A stretch of 8,921 bases of DNA from JAPYTU01 sp036166735 (GTDB taxonomy: Bacteria; Bacteroidota; Bacteroidia; Cytophagales; MED-G16): assembly GCA_036166735.1 (NCBI GenBank), contig JAYZHG010000016.1:1-8921 (forward strand). Reading direction: 5' to 3'. Shown here in pieces: positions 1-6,427 of this stretch. Numbering within the stretch: position 1 is the stretch's first letter; each line of letters begins with the position of its first letter. Below the pieces are notes generated by a model that saw only the letters and a list, made by a program, of their open reading frames with translations, ran no database searches and had not been told where the DNA came from. The position numbers were made by a program, and so were the translations under genes.

Positions 1-1041
1 AAAATTCTTAAAATCAAGATCTTCTTTTTGATTCTTTTGTTTAACAATTATTGAGTCGGCTAAATTTATTGAAGAATATATCTTTATAAGATTAGTAATT
101 GAATTATTAATTTGAGATTCATTAAAATTCAAAACAGATCTATAATGTATATTTAAAATTAAAATCTTTAATATTTCGGAATTATAATCAGTAATAAAAT
201 CTCTTGCTTTTATAATGTTTCCAAGTGATTTTGACATTTTTTGATTATCAAAATTTATTAAATTATTGTGAACCCAAAAATTAGAAAAACTAGTTTTAAA
301 CCTAGATTCTGATTGTGCAATTTCATTTTCATGATGAGGAAATACAAGATCTATCCCACCACCATGAATATCAATATTACTTCCTAATAACTTACTAGAC
401 ATAGCTGAACACTCAATATGCCAACCAGGCCTACCGTAACCCCATGGAGATTCCCAACCTGGATCATTTCCATTGGAAGGTTTCCATAAAACAAAATCTA
501 AAGGATTTTTCTTATTATCATTAATTTTCACTCTATGTCCTACCAATAAATCATCAATATTTTTGCCAGAAAGTTTTCCATAATTATTAAACTTCTTAAT
601 AGAAAAAAATACATGCCCATTATTAAAATAAGCAAAATTATTATCAATTAATTCTGAAATAAAAATAATAATGTCATCAATATGATCTGTACATTTTGGA
701 GTAAAACTAGGTTTAGGAATTTTAAGAGACGCATAATCTTTTTCAAACTCAACTATATATTTCTGAGAAATAATTTTAGCATCTAATTTTTCAATTTTTG
801 CTTTATCAATAATTTTATCATCTATATCGGTATAATTATAGACGTATTTTACTTTATATTTTAAATGTTCTAACCAATTTCTTACCAAATTAAAAAAAAT
901 AGGACCTCTAAAATTTCCTATATGTAATAAGTTATATACAGTTGGTCCACACACATACATTGATACGTTTCCTTTTTTATTCGTATAAAAAACTTCTTTT
1001 TCTTTAGAAAGAGAGTTAAAAAGTTTAAGATTTTTATTCAT
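1..1041 (-). CDS. cysS: Cysteinyl-tRNA synthetase, N-terminal 347 residues (3' end beyond window)
   Basis: This class I synthetase charges tRNA-Cys with cysteine in the cytoplasm, using ATP. The frame is open from the ATG at 1041 to the left edge, giving 347 residues of a protein that usually has about 460-490, so the C-terminal part of the tRNA-binding region is missing. Visible motifs are CGPTVY at 31-36, the HIGH-type signature as HIGN at 40-43, TDIDDK at 71-76, GWHIECSAM at 206-214, FPHHENE at 234-240 and KMSKS at 268-272. The zinc ligands match those of the E. coli enzyme: C31, C211, H236 and E240. HIGN instead of HIGH is a tolerated variant in this family. The ATG at 1041 is preferred because it leaves about 27 residues before the MYVCGPT motif, as is usual. 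The gene is divergent from nusA. Nothing suggests a frameshift; the truncation is only the window edge. Confidence 0.97.
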   Translation of the reverse strand, partial: MNKNLKLFNSLSKEKEVFYTNKKGNVSMYVCGPTVYNLLHIGNFRGPIFFNLVRNWLEHLKYKVKYVYNYTDIDDKIIDKAKIEKLDAKIISQKYIVEFEKDYASLKIPKPSFTPKCTDHIDDIIIFISELIDNNFAYFNNGHVFFSIKKFNNYGKLSGKNIDDLLVGHRVKINDNKKNPLDFVLWKPSNGNDPGWESPWGYGRPGWHIECSAMSSKLLGSNIDIHGGGIDLVFPHHENEIAQSESRFKTSFSNFWVHNNLINFDNQKMSKSLGNIIKARDFITDYNSEILKILILNIHYRSVLNFNESQINNSITNLIKIYSSINLADSIIVKQKNQKEDLDFKNF

Positions 1042-1071
1042 AGTAAATTTTTAAGCTTTTTCTATTCAAAA

Positions 1072-1102
1072 TTTGTGATATGTATAAAAAAAGTTAAGTT
1101 TG
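1072..1102 (+). promoter_or_regulatory. Predicted Bacteroidota-type promoter for the nusA operon
   Basis: TTTG at 1072-1075 is followed after 19 nt by TAAGTTTG at 1095-1102. This matches in full the -33/-7 consensus TTTG-N(17-23)-TAnnTTTG described for the primary sigma factor of Bacteroides and Flavobacterium. The predicted transcription start is at about 1107-1110, giving a leader of roughly 50 nt before the nusA ATG. The position in a short divergent intergenic region supports it. No transcript data are available here. Confidence 0.7.
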
Positions 1103-1123
1103 CGTACTAATTTAAATGGAAGC

Positions 1124-1148
1124 GGGGACATTTGTCCCCATTTTTTTT
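1124..1148 (+). terminator. Terminator-like hairpin and U-tract in the nusA leader (candidate attenuator)
   Basis: GGGGACA at 1124-1130 is perfectly complementary to TGTCCCC at 1133-1139. This gives a 7-bp stem (or 6 bp with an ATTT loop), followed by A and eight T residues at 1141-1148. It has the shape of an intrinsic terminator on the plus strand only; on the minus strand no T-run follows the stem. It lies downstream of the predicted nusA promoter and ends 10 nt before the nusA ATG, so it would be transcribed as part of the nusA leader. It cannot serve cysS, which is transcribed away from it. No plus-strand gene is visible between 1042 and the hairpin. A role in attenuation or pausing, possibly with NusA feedback, is inference. 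Confidence 0.6.
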
Positions 1149-1158
1149 GAAAAAAATT

Positions 1159-2400
1159 ATGGATACAAAAATATTAATACAATCATTCACAGAATTTGCT
1201 AAACAAAAAAATGTTGATAGACCAACTATGATAAGAATTTTGCAAGATGTTTTTCGTGCAATGATCAAAAAAAAATATGAAAATGACGAAAATTTTGATA
1301 TCGTCATCAATGCTGATAAAGGAGATTTAGAAATAATGAGATTTAGAGAAGTAGTTGATGATAACTCTGAAGATATATGGGACTTTGACAAAATAGCTAT
1401 TTCTGATGCAAAAAAAATTGAAGAAGATTTTATTGTAGGTGATGAAGTTGCTGAAGAAATTAAAATTGAAGACTTTGGAAGAAGAGCTGTAATTCTTGCG
1501 AAACAAACCCTTATTCAAAGAGTAAAAGATTTAGAAAAAGAAATTATTATAAGTAAATATGAAGATCTTGTTGGAGAAATAATTACTGGAGAAATATATC
1601 AAATTTTAAGTAGAGAAGTGTTATTAGTCGACGTAGAAGGCAATGAGATATCATTACCTAGATCTGAACAAATACCAAAAGACAGATATCGTAAAGGAGA
1701 CTCATTAAAAGGCATTATATTAAGTGTAGAAATGTTTAGAGGAAACCCAAAAATTACACTTTCTAGAACAAATCCAAAATTTTTAGAAAAATTATTTGAA
1801 AAAGAAGTTCCTGAAATTTTTGATGGATTAATTACAATAAAAAAAGTTGTTAGAGAACCGGGTGAAAGAGCAAAAATTTGTGTAGAATCTTATGATGATA
1901 GAATAGATCCTGTAGGCGCATGTGTGGGAATGAATGGATCTAGAATACATTCAATCGTTAGAGAATTACAAAATGAAAATATTGATGTAATAAATTTTAC
2001 AGATAATACAGATCTATATATTATACGAGCTCTAAGTCCAGCAAAAATAACAAGCTTAAAAATAGAAAAAGAAAATAAAAGAGTTTCTGTTTACTTAAAG
2101 CCTGATCAAGTTTCATTAGCAATTGGAAAAGGAGGACAGAACATTAAATTAGCAAGCAGACTTCTAGATTTAGAAATTGATGTTTTTAGAGAACTAGATG
2201 GACTTCAAGAGGAAGATGTAGATTTAGAAGAATTTTCTGATGAAATTGAAGGTTGGATAATAGATGAACTGAAAAGAATTGGTTTAGATACTGCTAAAGC
2301 AGTTCTTAATATAGAAAAAGATGACTTATTAAAAAGATCAGATTTAGAAGAAGAAACTGTAGATAATATTAGAGCAACTCTTAAAAAAGAATTTGAATAA
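1159..2400 (+). CDS. nusA: Transcription termination/antitermination factor NusA
   Basis: NusA binds RNA polymerase and nascent RNA in the cytoplasm. It promotes pausing and hairpin-dependent termination and takes part in rRNA antitermination. The protein has 413 residues from ATG 1159. The N-terminal polymerase-binding domain covers about 1-125, with FDIVINADKGDLEI at 46-59. An S1 domain lies at about 136-202. KH1 spans about 230-285, with PGERAKI at 234-240 and IDPVGACVG at 249-257. KH2 spans about 306-345, with the GKGG loop at 323-326. A short acidic helical C-terminal part (355-413) resembles one helix-hairpin-helix-type repeat, shorter than the two acidic repeats of E. coli NusA and usual for Bacteroidota. 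A TTG at 1132 would add nine residues but lies inside the leader hairpin, so ATG 1159 is preferred. The gene is first in the operon. The usual upstream neighbour rimP is not present at this locus. Confidence 0.96.
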   Translation: MDTKILIQSFTEFAKQKNVDRPTMIRILQDVFRAMIKKKYENDENFDIVINADKGDLEIMRFREVVDDNSEDIWDFDKIAISDAKKIEEDFIVGDEVAEEIKIEDFGRRAVILAKQTLIQRVKDLEKEIIISKYEDLVGEIITGEIYQILSREVLLVDVEGNEISLPRSEQIPKDRYRKGDSLKGIILSVEMFRGNPKITLSRTNPKFLEKLFEKEVPEIFDGLITIKKVVREPGERAKICVESYDDRIDPVGACVGMNGSRIHSIVRELQNENIDVINFTDNTDLYIIRALSPAKITSLKIEKENKRVSVYLKPDQVSLAIGKGGQNIKLASRLLDLEIDVFRELDGLQEEDVDLEEFSDEIEGWIIDELKRIGLDTAKAVLNIEKDDLLKRSDLEEETVDNIRATLKKEFE

Positions 2401-2403
2401 AAT

Positions 2404-4758
2404 ATGATCGAAAATAGAACACTAAGATTAGGTCAAATAGCAAGAAAATTAAATGTTGGTAGAAATACTATCATAAGTTTTCTAAAAGAGAAAGGATATA
2501 ATATTGACTCTAATCCAAATGCAAAAATTAATAATGAACAATATTCATTACTTGAAAATGCGTTTGAAGATTCTGCCGTTGAAAAAAAAGTTGCATCAAA
2601 TATCAAAATAGGAATTGAAGAAAAACCAAAAATTGAAGAAAAACCAAAAATTGAAGAAAAACCAAAAATTGAAAAAAAGAAAGATATTAAGATCGTAGAT
2701 AAAATAGATCTTAAAGATTCATCTAGAAAAAAAGTGGCTTCATCTGATCAATCTAAGAAAAAAAGAAGACCTAGAAGAAGAATAATCCCAGACCAAAAAA
2801 AATCAAAAATTAAAGATATAAAAAAAACAGATAAAGATATTTCCGAACAAAAAAATAAAGAAATACAAGAAAAAATAAAATCAACTCTAGCAAAATTATC
2901 TAAAACAGGCGAAACAGAAACAAAAAGATCTAAGTATAGAAAAGAAAAAAGATCACAACATGCCGAGGCTATAGAAGAAGAAAAGATAAAACAAGAAGAA
3001 GAATCTAAAGTTTTAAAAGTTACAGAATATATATCAGCAAATGATTTAGCGAAACTTATGGATGTTTCAGCAAATGATGTAATTGCAAAATATTTAGAAA
3101 TAGGAATGTTTATTTCGATAAATCAAAGACTTGATGCTGAAACAATAAATATTATAACTGAAGAATTTGGTTTTAAAGTTGAATTTACTACGTCAGATGA
3201 TAATGAAGTATTGATAGAAGAAACTCCTGATAATGAAAAAGATCTAGAAACAAGAGCCCCAATTGTAACTATAATGGGACATGTTGATCATGGTAAAACA
3301 TCATTACTTGACTACATAAGAGATTCAAACATAACCAAAGATGAAGCAGGTGGAATAACACAGCATATTGGTGCATATGATGTTAAAACTAAAGATGGTC
3401 AAAGAATTGCATTTTTAGATACTCCAGGACACGAAGCATTTACAGCTATGAGGGCACGAGGTGCAAAAATTACTGATGTTGTGATTATTGTAATTGCAGC
3501 TGACTCCACTGTTATGCCCCAAACAAAAGAAGCAATTAATCACAGTAAAGTTGCCGAAGTACCAATCGTTTTTGCTATCAATAAAATTGATACTCCAAAT
3601 GCAAACGCAAATAAAGTAAAAGAAGACTTGTCTAAAATAGATATTCTTGTTGAGGACTGGGGAGGAAAATATCAATGTCAAGACGTCTCTGCAAAAACTG
3701 GACAAGGAATTGATGAATTACTTGAAAAAGTACTTCTCGAAGCCGAAATGTTAGAACTCAAAGCGAATCCAAATAAAAAGGGAGTTGGAACAATCATAGA
3801 ATCTGAACTTGATAAAGGTAGAGGATATTTAACTACTTTAATGGTACAGGCTGGTACACTCAAAAAAGGAGATATAGTTTTAGCTGGATCCCAATACGGA
3901 AAAATAAAAGCTTTATTTGATTATAGAAGTAATGAAAAACAAGAAGTTGGTCCTTCAACACCAATTTTAATGTTAGGACTTAATGGTGCACCTCAAGCAG
4001 GAGATTTTTTTAACGTTTTTGATACAGATAAAGAAGCGAGAGAAATTGCAACCAAACGAGAACAATTAATAAGAGAACAAAAATTAAGAACAAAAAAACA
4101 TGTTACTCTTGATGAAATTGGTAGACGACTAGCATTAGGAAATTTTAAAGAATTAAATATAGTATTAAAAGGAGATGTCGATGGTTCAATTGAGGCTTTA
4201 TCTGATTCTATGGAAAAACTTTCAACAAATGAAATATCTATTAATATTATTCATAGAGGAGTAGGACAAATAACAGAATCTGATGTGTTATTAGCATCAG
4301 CTTCTGATGCAATAATTATAGGATTTCAAGTTAGGCCTTCGGTAAATGCTAGAACACTTGCTGAAAAAGAAGGAATTGATATAAGAATGTATTCTATAAT
4401 TTATGAAGCAATTAATGAAATAAAAAGTGCAATGGAAGGATTGTTAGAACCAACTGAAGAAGAAAATATTCTTGGTAATATTGAAGTTAGAGAAATCTAC
4501 AAAATTTCAAAAGTTGGAACAATTGCTGGGTGTTATGTTACAAATGGAAAAATTATCAGAAAGAATGAAATTAGGTTAATTAGAGATGGAATTGTTATAT
4601 TCACTGGTAAAATAAAACAACTTAAAAGATTTAAAGAAGATATTAATGAGGTAAAAAACGGATATGAATGTGGTTTAAGTGTAGAAAACTATAATGATAT
4701 AAAAGTTGGTGACAATATTGAATCCTTTGAAATTAAAGAAATTAAAAGAAAACTTTAA
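2404..4758 (+). CDS. infB: Translation initiation factor IF-2
   Basis: IF-2 is the GTPase that places fMet-tRNA on the 30S subunit and drives 50S joining. It has 784 residues and starts 3 nt after the nusA stop. An IF2_N-type helical module is at about 6-55. A long Lys/Glu-rich linker (about 60-200) contains an IEEKPK tandem repeat at 71-88 and a basic patch, KKKRRPRRR, at 118-126. A second IF2_N-like segment lies at about 205-258. The G domain follows, with G1 GHVDHGKT at 292-299, G2 GGIT at 317-320 (±1), G3 DTPGH at 339-343, G4 NKID at 393-396 and G5 SAK at 429-431. Domains II and III and the C-terminal fMet-tRNA-binding domain (about 690-784, ending KRKL) are complete. The sequence style, such as ALGNFKELNIVLKGDVDGS at 577-595, is Bacteroidota-like. 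The protein is shorter than many Bacteroidota IF-2 proteins because the variable linker is compact. nusA-infB order is widely conserved. Confidence 0.97.
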   Translation: MIENRTLRLGQIARKLNVGRNTIISFLKEKGYNIDSNPNAKINNEQYSLLENAFEDSAVEKKVASNIKIGIEEKPKIEEKPKIEEKPKIEKKKDIKIVDKIDLKDSSRKKVASSDQSKKKRRPRRRIIPDQKKSKIKDIKKTDKDISEQKNKEIQEKIKSTLAKLSKTGETETKRSKYRKEKRSQHAEAIEEEKIKQEEESKVLKVTEYISANDLAKLMDVSANDVIAKYLEIGMFISINQRLDAETINIITEEFGFKVEFTTSDDNEVLIEETPDNEKDLETRAPIVTIMGHVDHGKTSLLDYIRDSNITKDEAGGITQHIGAYDVKTKDGQRIAFLDTPGHEAFTAMRARGAKITDVVIIVIAADSTVMPQTKEAINHSKVAEVPIVFAINKIDTPNANANKVKEDLSKIDILVEDWGGKYQCQDVSAKTGQGIDELLEKVLLEAEMLELKANPNKKGVGTIIESELDKGRGYLTTLMVQAGTLKKGDIVLAGSQYGKIKALFDYRSNEKQEVGPSTPILMLGLNGAPQAGDFFNVFDTDKEAREIATKREQLIREQKLRTKKHVTLDEIGRRLALGNFKELNIVLKGDVDGSIEALSDSMEKLSTNEISINIIHRGVGQITESDVLLASASDAIIIGFQVRPSVNARTLAEKEGIDIRMYSIIYEAINEIKSAMEGLLEPTEEENILGNIEVREIYKISKVGTIAGCYVTNGKIIRKNEIRLIRDGIVIFTGKIKQLKRFKEDINEVKNGYECGLSVENYNDIKVGDNIESFEIKEIKRKL
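2614..2673 (+). repeat. 18-bp in-frame tandem repeat in infB
   Basis: Three perfect copies of the 18-bp unit ATTGAAGAAAAACCAAAA lie at 2614-2631, 2632-2649 and 2650-2667. A partial fourth begins at 2668. Each unit encodes IEEKPK, residues 71-88 of IF-2. The unit length is a multiple of three, so copy-number change by slippage would preserve the frame. It lies in the disordered linker between the N-terminal module and the G domain, where length variation is normally tolerated. The perfect nucleotide identity points to recent expansion. Confidence 0.9.
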
Positions 4759-4768
4759 AATCTACATA

Positions 4769-5152
4769 ATGGCTAAAAAAGAAAAAAATAAGTATTCAAA
4801 AAAAGAATTAATTGAATTTGAAAAATTAATTAATGAAAAAATTAATAAAGCACAAGAAGAACTTGATTTTATAAAAGAATCTCTTCTAAGAAAACACGTA
4901 TCTGGAACCGATTCTACTCAAGGAGCCTTAAAAACATTAGAAGATGGAGCTGATACAATGGAAAAAGAGAGTCTTAGCCAACTTGCAGGAAGACAACAAA
5001 AATTTATTTTAAATTTAGAAAAAGCTTTAATTAGAATAAAAAATGGAACGTATGGAATTTGTAAAGATACTGGAAAATTAATAGATAAAAATCGCTTAAA
5101 AGCCGTCCCACATGCAACACAAACCATTGAAGCTAAACTTAACAGAGAATAA
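4769..5152 (+). CDS. DksA/TraR-family protein with degenerate zinc finger
   Basis: This is a 127-residue protein of the DksA/TraR type, which binds in the secondary channel of RNA polymerase; DksA works with ppGpp in proteobacteria. Residues 10-45 and 60-92 are helical and charged, as expected for the coiled-coil hairpin. The C-terminal part GTYGICKDTGKLIDKNRL (93-110) followed by PHATQTIEAK aligns with the DksA zinc-finger region. Only the first cysteine remains (C98). The other three positions are T101, T119 and A122, so a four-Cys zinc site cannot form. From memory, short Bacteroidota homologues share this YGIC..TGKLI pattern, so it is probably a subfamily trait rather than decay. ATG 4769, 10 nt after the infB stop, is preferred over an upstream ATG at 4706 inside infB, which would add an unrelated stretch. 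Function in this phylum is not well defined; dksA is not assigned as symbol for that reason. Confidence 0.9.
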   Translation: MAKKEKNKYSKKELIEFEKLINEKINKAQEELDFIKESLLRKHVSGTDSTQGALKTLEDGADTMEKESLSQLAGRQQKFILNLEKALIRIKNGTYGICKDTGKLIDKNRLKAVPHATQTIEAKLNRE

Positions 5153-5154
5153 AA

Positions 5155-5718
5155 TTGAGTGAACTTGAATCAAATATAGAAGCATTAATATTTTGTTCCC
5201 CAAAGCCAATTAAAATTGATGATATTCAAAAAACTTTTTTTGAATATGATAAAAAAAAATACAAATTTGAAAGCATTCAATCTGCAATTCAAAATCTTAC
5301 AAATAAATACCAACATAATAACTATGCAATAGAAATAATTGAATCAGGTGGTGGATTTCAGTTCTTTACAAAAAATAAATTTTCCAGACTAAATGAAATA
5401 TTATTAAAACAACAATCTAAAAGAAGACTTTCCATATCTGCATTAGAAACTCTATCTATAATTGCATACAAACAGCCAGTAACTAAATCTGATGTTGAAA
5501 AAATTAGAGGAGTGAATTGTGATTATACTATTCAAAAACTATTAGATAAAGAATTAATTGAAATTAGTGGAAAATCTGAAAAAGTAGGCAGACCATTAAT
5601 TTATAACACTAGTGAAAAATTTATGGATTATTTTGGAATAAATAGTTTAAATCAACTTCCTACTTTAAAAGATTTTCAGAAAGAAGAAAATACCATTGGA
5701 GATGAACAAGAGCTCTGA
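5155..5718 (+). CDS. scpB: Segregation and condensation protein ScpB
   Basis: ScpB is the winged-helix kleisin-associated subunit of the SMC-ScpA-ScpB condensin, which compacts and separates chromosomes. The 187 residues include the first winged-helix domain (about 3-85, opening with IEALIFCS) and the second (about 92-165). The family hallmarks in the second are ALETLSIIAYKQPVT at 96-110, IRGVN at 117-121, GRPLIY at 145-150 and the DYFG motif at 158-161. The start is TTG at 5155, 2 nt after the previous stop. An in-frame stop at 5140-5142 precludes a longer version, and the next in-frame Met (about residue 157) is far too late, so the TTG is well supported. scpA is not in the window. The last 17 nt overlap the next gene. 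The C-terminal tail past 172 is short and polar. Confidence 0.94.
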   Translation: MSELESNIEALIFCSPKPIKIDDIQKTFFEYDKKKYKFESIQSAIQNLTNKYQHNNYAIEIIESGGGFQFFTKNKFSRLNEILLKQQSKRRLSISALETLSIIAYKQPVTKSDVEKIRGVNCDYTIQKLLDKELIEISGKSEKVGRPLIYNTSEKFMDYFGINSLNQLPTLKDFQKEENTIGDEQEL

Positions 5719-6427
5719 TGAAAAAAAAATTCGATTAAATAAATTTATAGCACAATCAGGATTATGTTCAAGAAGAGAAGCTGATAATTTAATATTAAAA
5801 GGTCAAGTATCTGTTAATGGTAAAACCATAAAAAAAATGGGGATCATAATTAAAAAAATAGATAAAGTAAAAGTTGATAATAAAAATATCTCACCAGAAA
5901 AAAAAATTTACATACTCCTAAATAAACCCAAAGATTATATTACAACAAATAAAGATACTCACAACAGAAAAATTGTATTTAATTTAATTAAAAATGTAAA
6001 AGAAAGAATTTTTCCTGTCGGAAGATTAGATAGAAAAACAACTGGACTTCTTCTATTAACAAATGATGGAGAATTATCAAAAAAATTAATGCATCCATCA
6101 CACAAAATAAAAAAAATCTATAGCCTTGAAATAAATAAACCCATAACTAAAAATGATTTTAATAAACTTAAAGAAGGAATAATAATAGATAATGAAACAA
6201 TTCATATTAATAAAATCAACATATTAAATAATAGAAAAGAACTTGGAATTGAAATCCATATGGGTAAAAATAAAATTATAAGAAAATTATTTGAAAGTTT
6301 ACATTACAAAATAATTAAGTTAGATCGAGTTATGTTTGGTCCACTTACAAAAAAGAATCTTCCAAGAGGTAAATGGAAATTTCTAGATCAAAAAGAATTA
6401 CGATTATTAATAAATTTTACTAAATAG
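5702..6427 (+). CDS. rluB: RsuA/RluB-family rRNA pseudouridine synthase
   Basis: Enzymes of this family isomerise a single uridine of ribosomal RNA to pseudouridine; RluB acts on helix 80 of 23S rRNA near the peptidyl transferase centre, whereas RsuA acts on 16S rRNA. The 241-residue protein starts with an S4 RNA-binding domain (about 9-60, with LNKFIAQSGLCSRREAD at 12-28). The catalytic domain follows, with GRLDRKTTGLLLLTNDGEL at 107-125, where D110 is the expected catalytic aspartate. The conserved basic motif GKNKIIRKLFE lies at 188-198. ATG 5702 is chosen over TTG 5696; it gives a normal short tail before the S4 domain. It overlaps scpB by 17 nt, in keeping with the common scpB-rluB pairing, which favours RluB over RsuA. 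The long basic N-terminal extension that I recall from many Bacteroidota RluB proteins is absent. The exact target uridine cannot be read from sequence. Confidence 0.88.
   Translation: MNKSSDEKKIRLNKFIAQSGLCSRREADNLILKGQVSVNGKTIKKMGIIIKKIDKVKVDNKNISPEKKIYILLNKPKDYITTNKDTHNRKIVFNLIKNVKERIFPVGRLDRKTTGLLLLTNDGELSKKLMHPSHKIKKIYSLEINKPITKNDFNKLKEGIIIDNETIHINKINILNNRKELGIEIHMGKNKIIRKLFESLHYKIIKLDRVMFGPLTKKNLPRGKWKFLDQKELRLLINFTK

Larger units (their letters stand above)
1109..6427 (+). other. Predicted operon nusA-infB-dksA-like-scpB-rluB
   Basis: Five same-strand genes are separated by 3, 10 and 2 nt and then overlap by 17 nt, so cotranscription from the promoter before nusA is likely. No hairpin with a T-run was seen at the internal junctions. 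There is no room for a terminator after rluB, because the convergent peptidase gene overlaps its end. Internal promoters inside coding sequence cannot be excluded. Confidence 0.7.

Noticed and set aside
1067..1097. Possible cysS promoter on the minus strand (AAATTTTG at 1074-1067)
   Set aside because: The -7-like box lacks the leading T and no TTTG is found at the right distance upstream. cysS surely has a promoter in this gap but it cannot be placed with confidence.
1132..1158. TTG-initiated extension of nusA by nine residues
   Set aside because: The TTG sits within the loop and stem of the leader hairpin and the added residues come from the T-run. ATG 1159 gives the usual NusA N-terminus.
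1107..1391. 94-residue minus-strand open frame antisense to the nusA start
   Set aside because: It is low-complexity, Ser/Ile/Phe-rich antisense of a clear nusA coding region, crosses the leader hairpin and has no recognisable domain.
3415..3863. Two overlapping minus-strand open frames inside infB
   Set aside because: They are antisense to the conserved G domain of IF-2, with no family motif; shadows of the real frame.
4706..4768. Upstream ATG adding 21 residues to the DksA-like protein
   Set aside because: The added stretch is the infB end read in another frame. ATG 4769 gives the normal MAKK-type start and normal family length.
4918..5127. Minus-strand open frame of 69 residues in the dksA-like gene
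   Set aside because: Antisense to a well-supported gene; no domain or start context.
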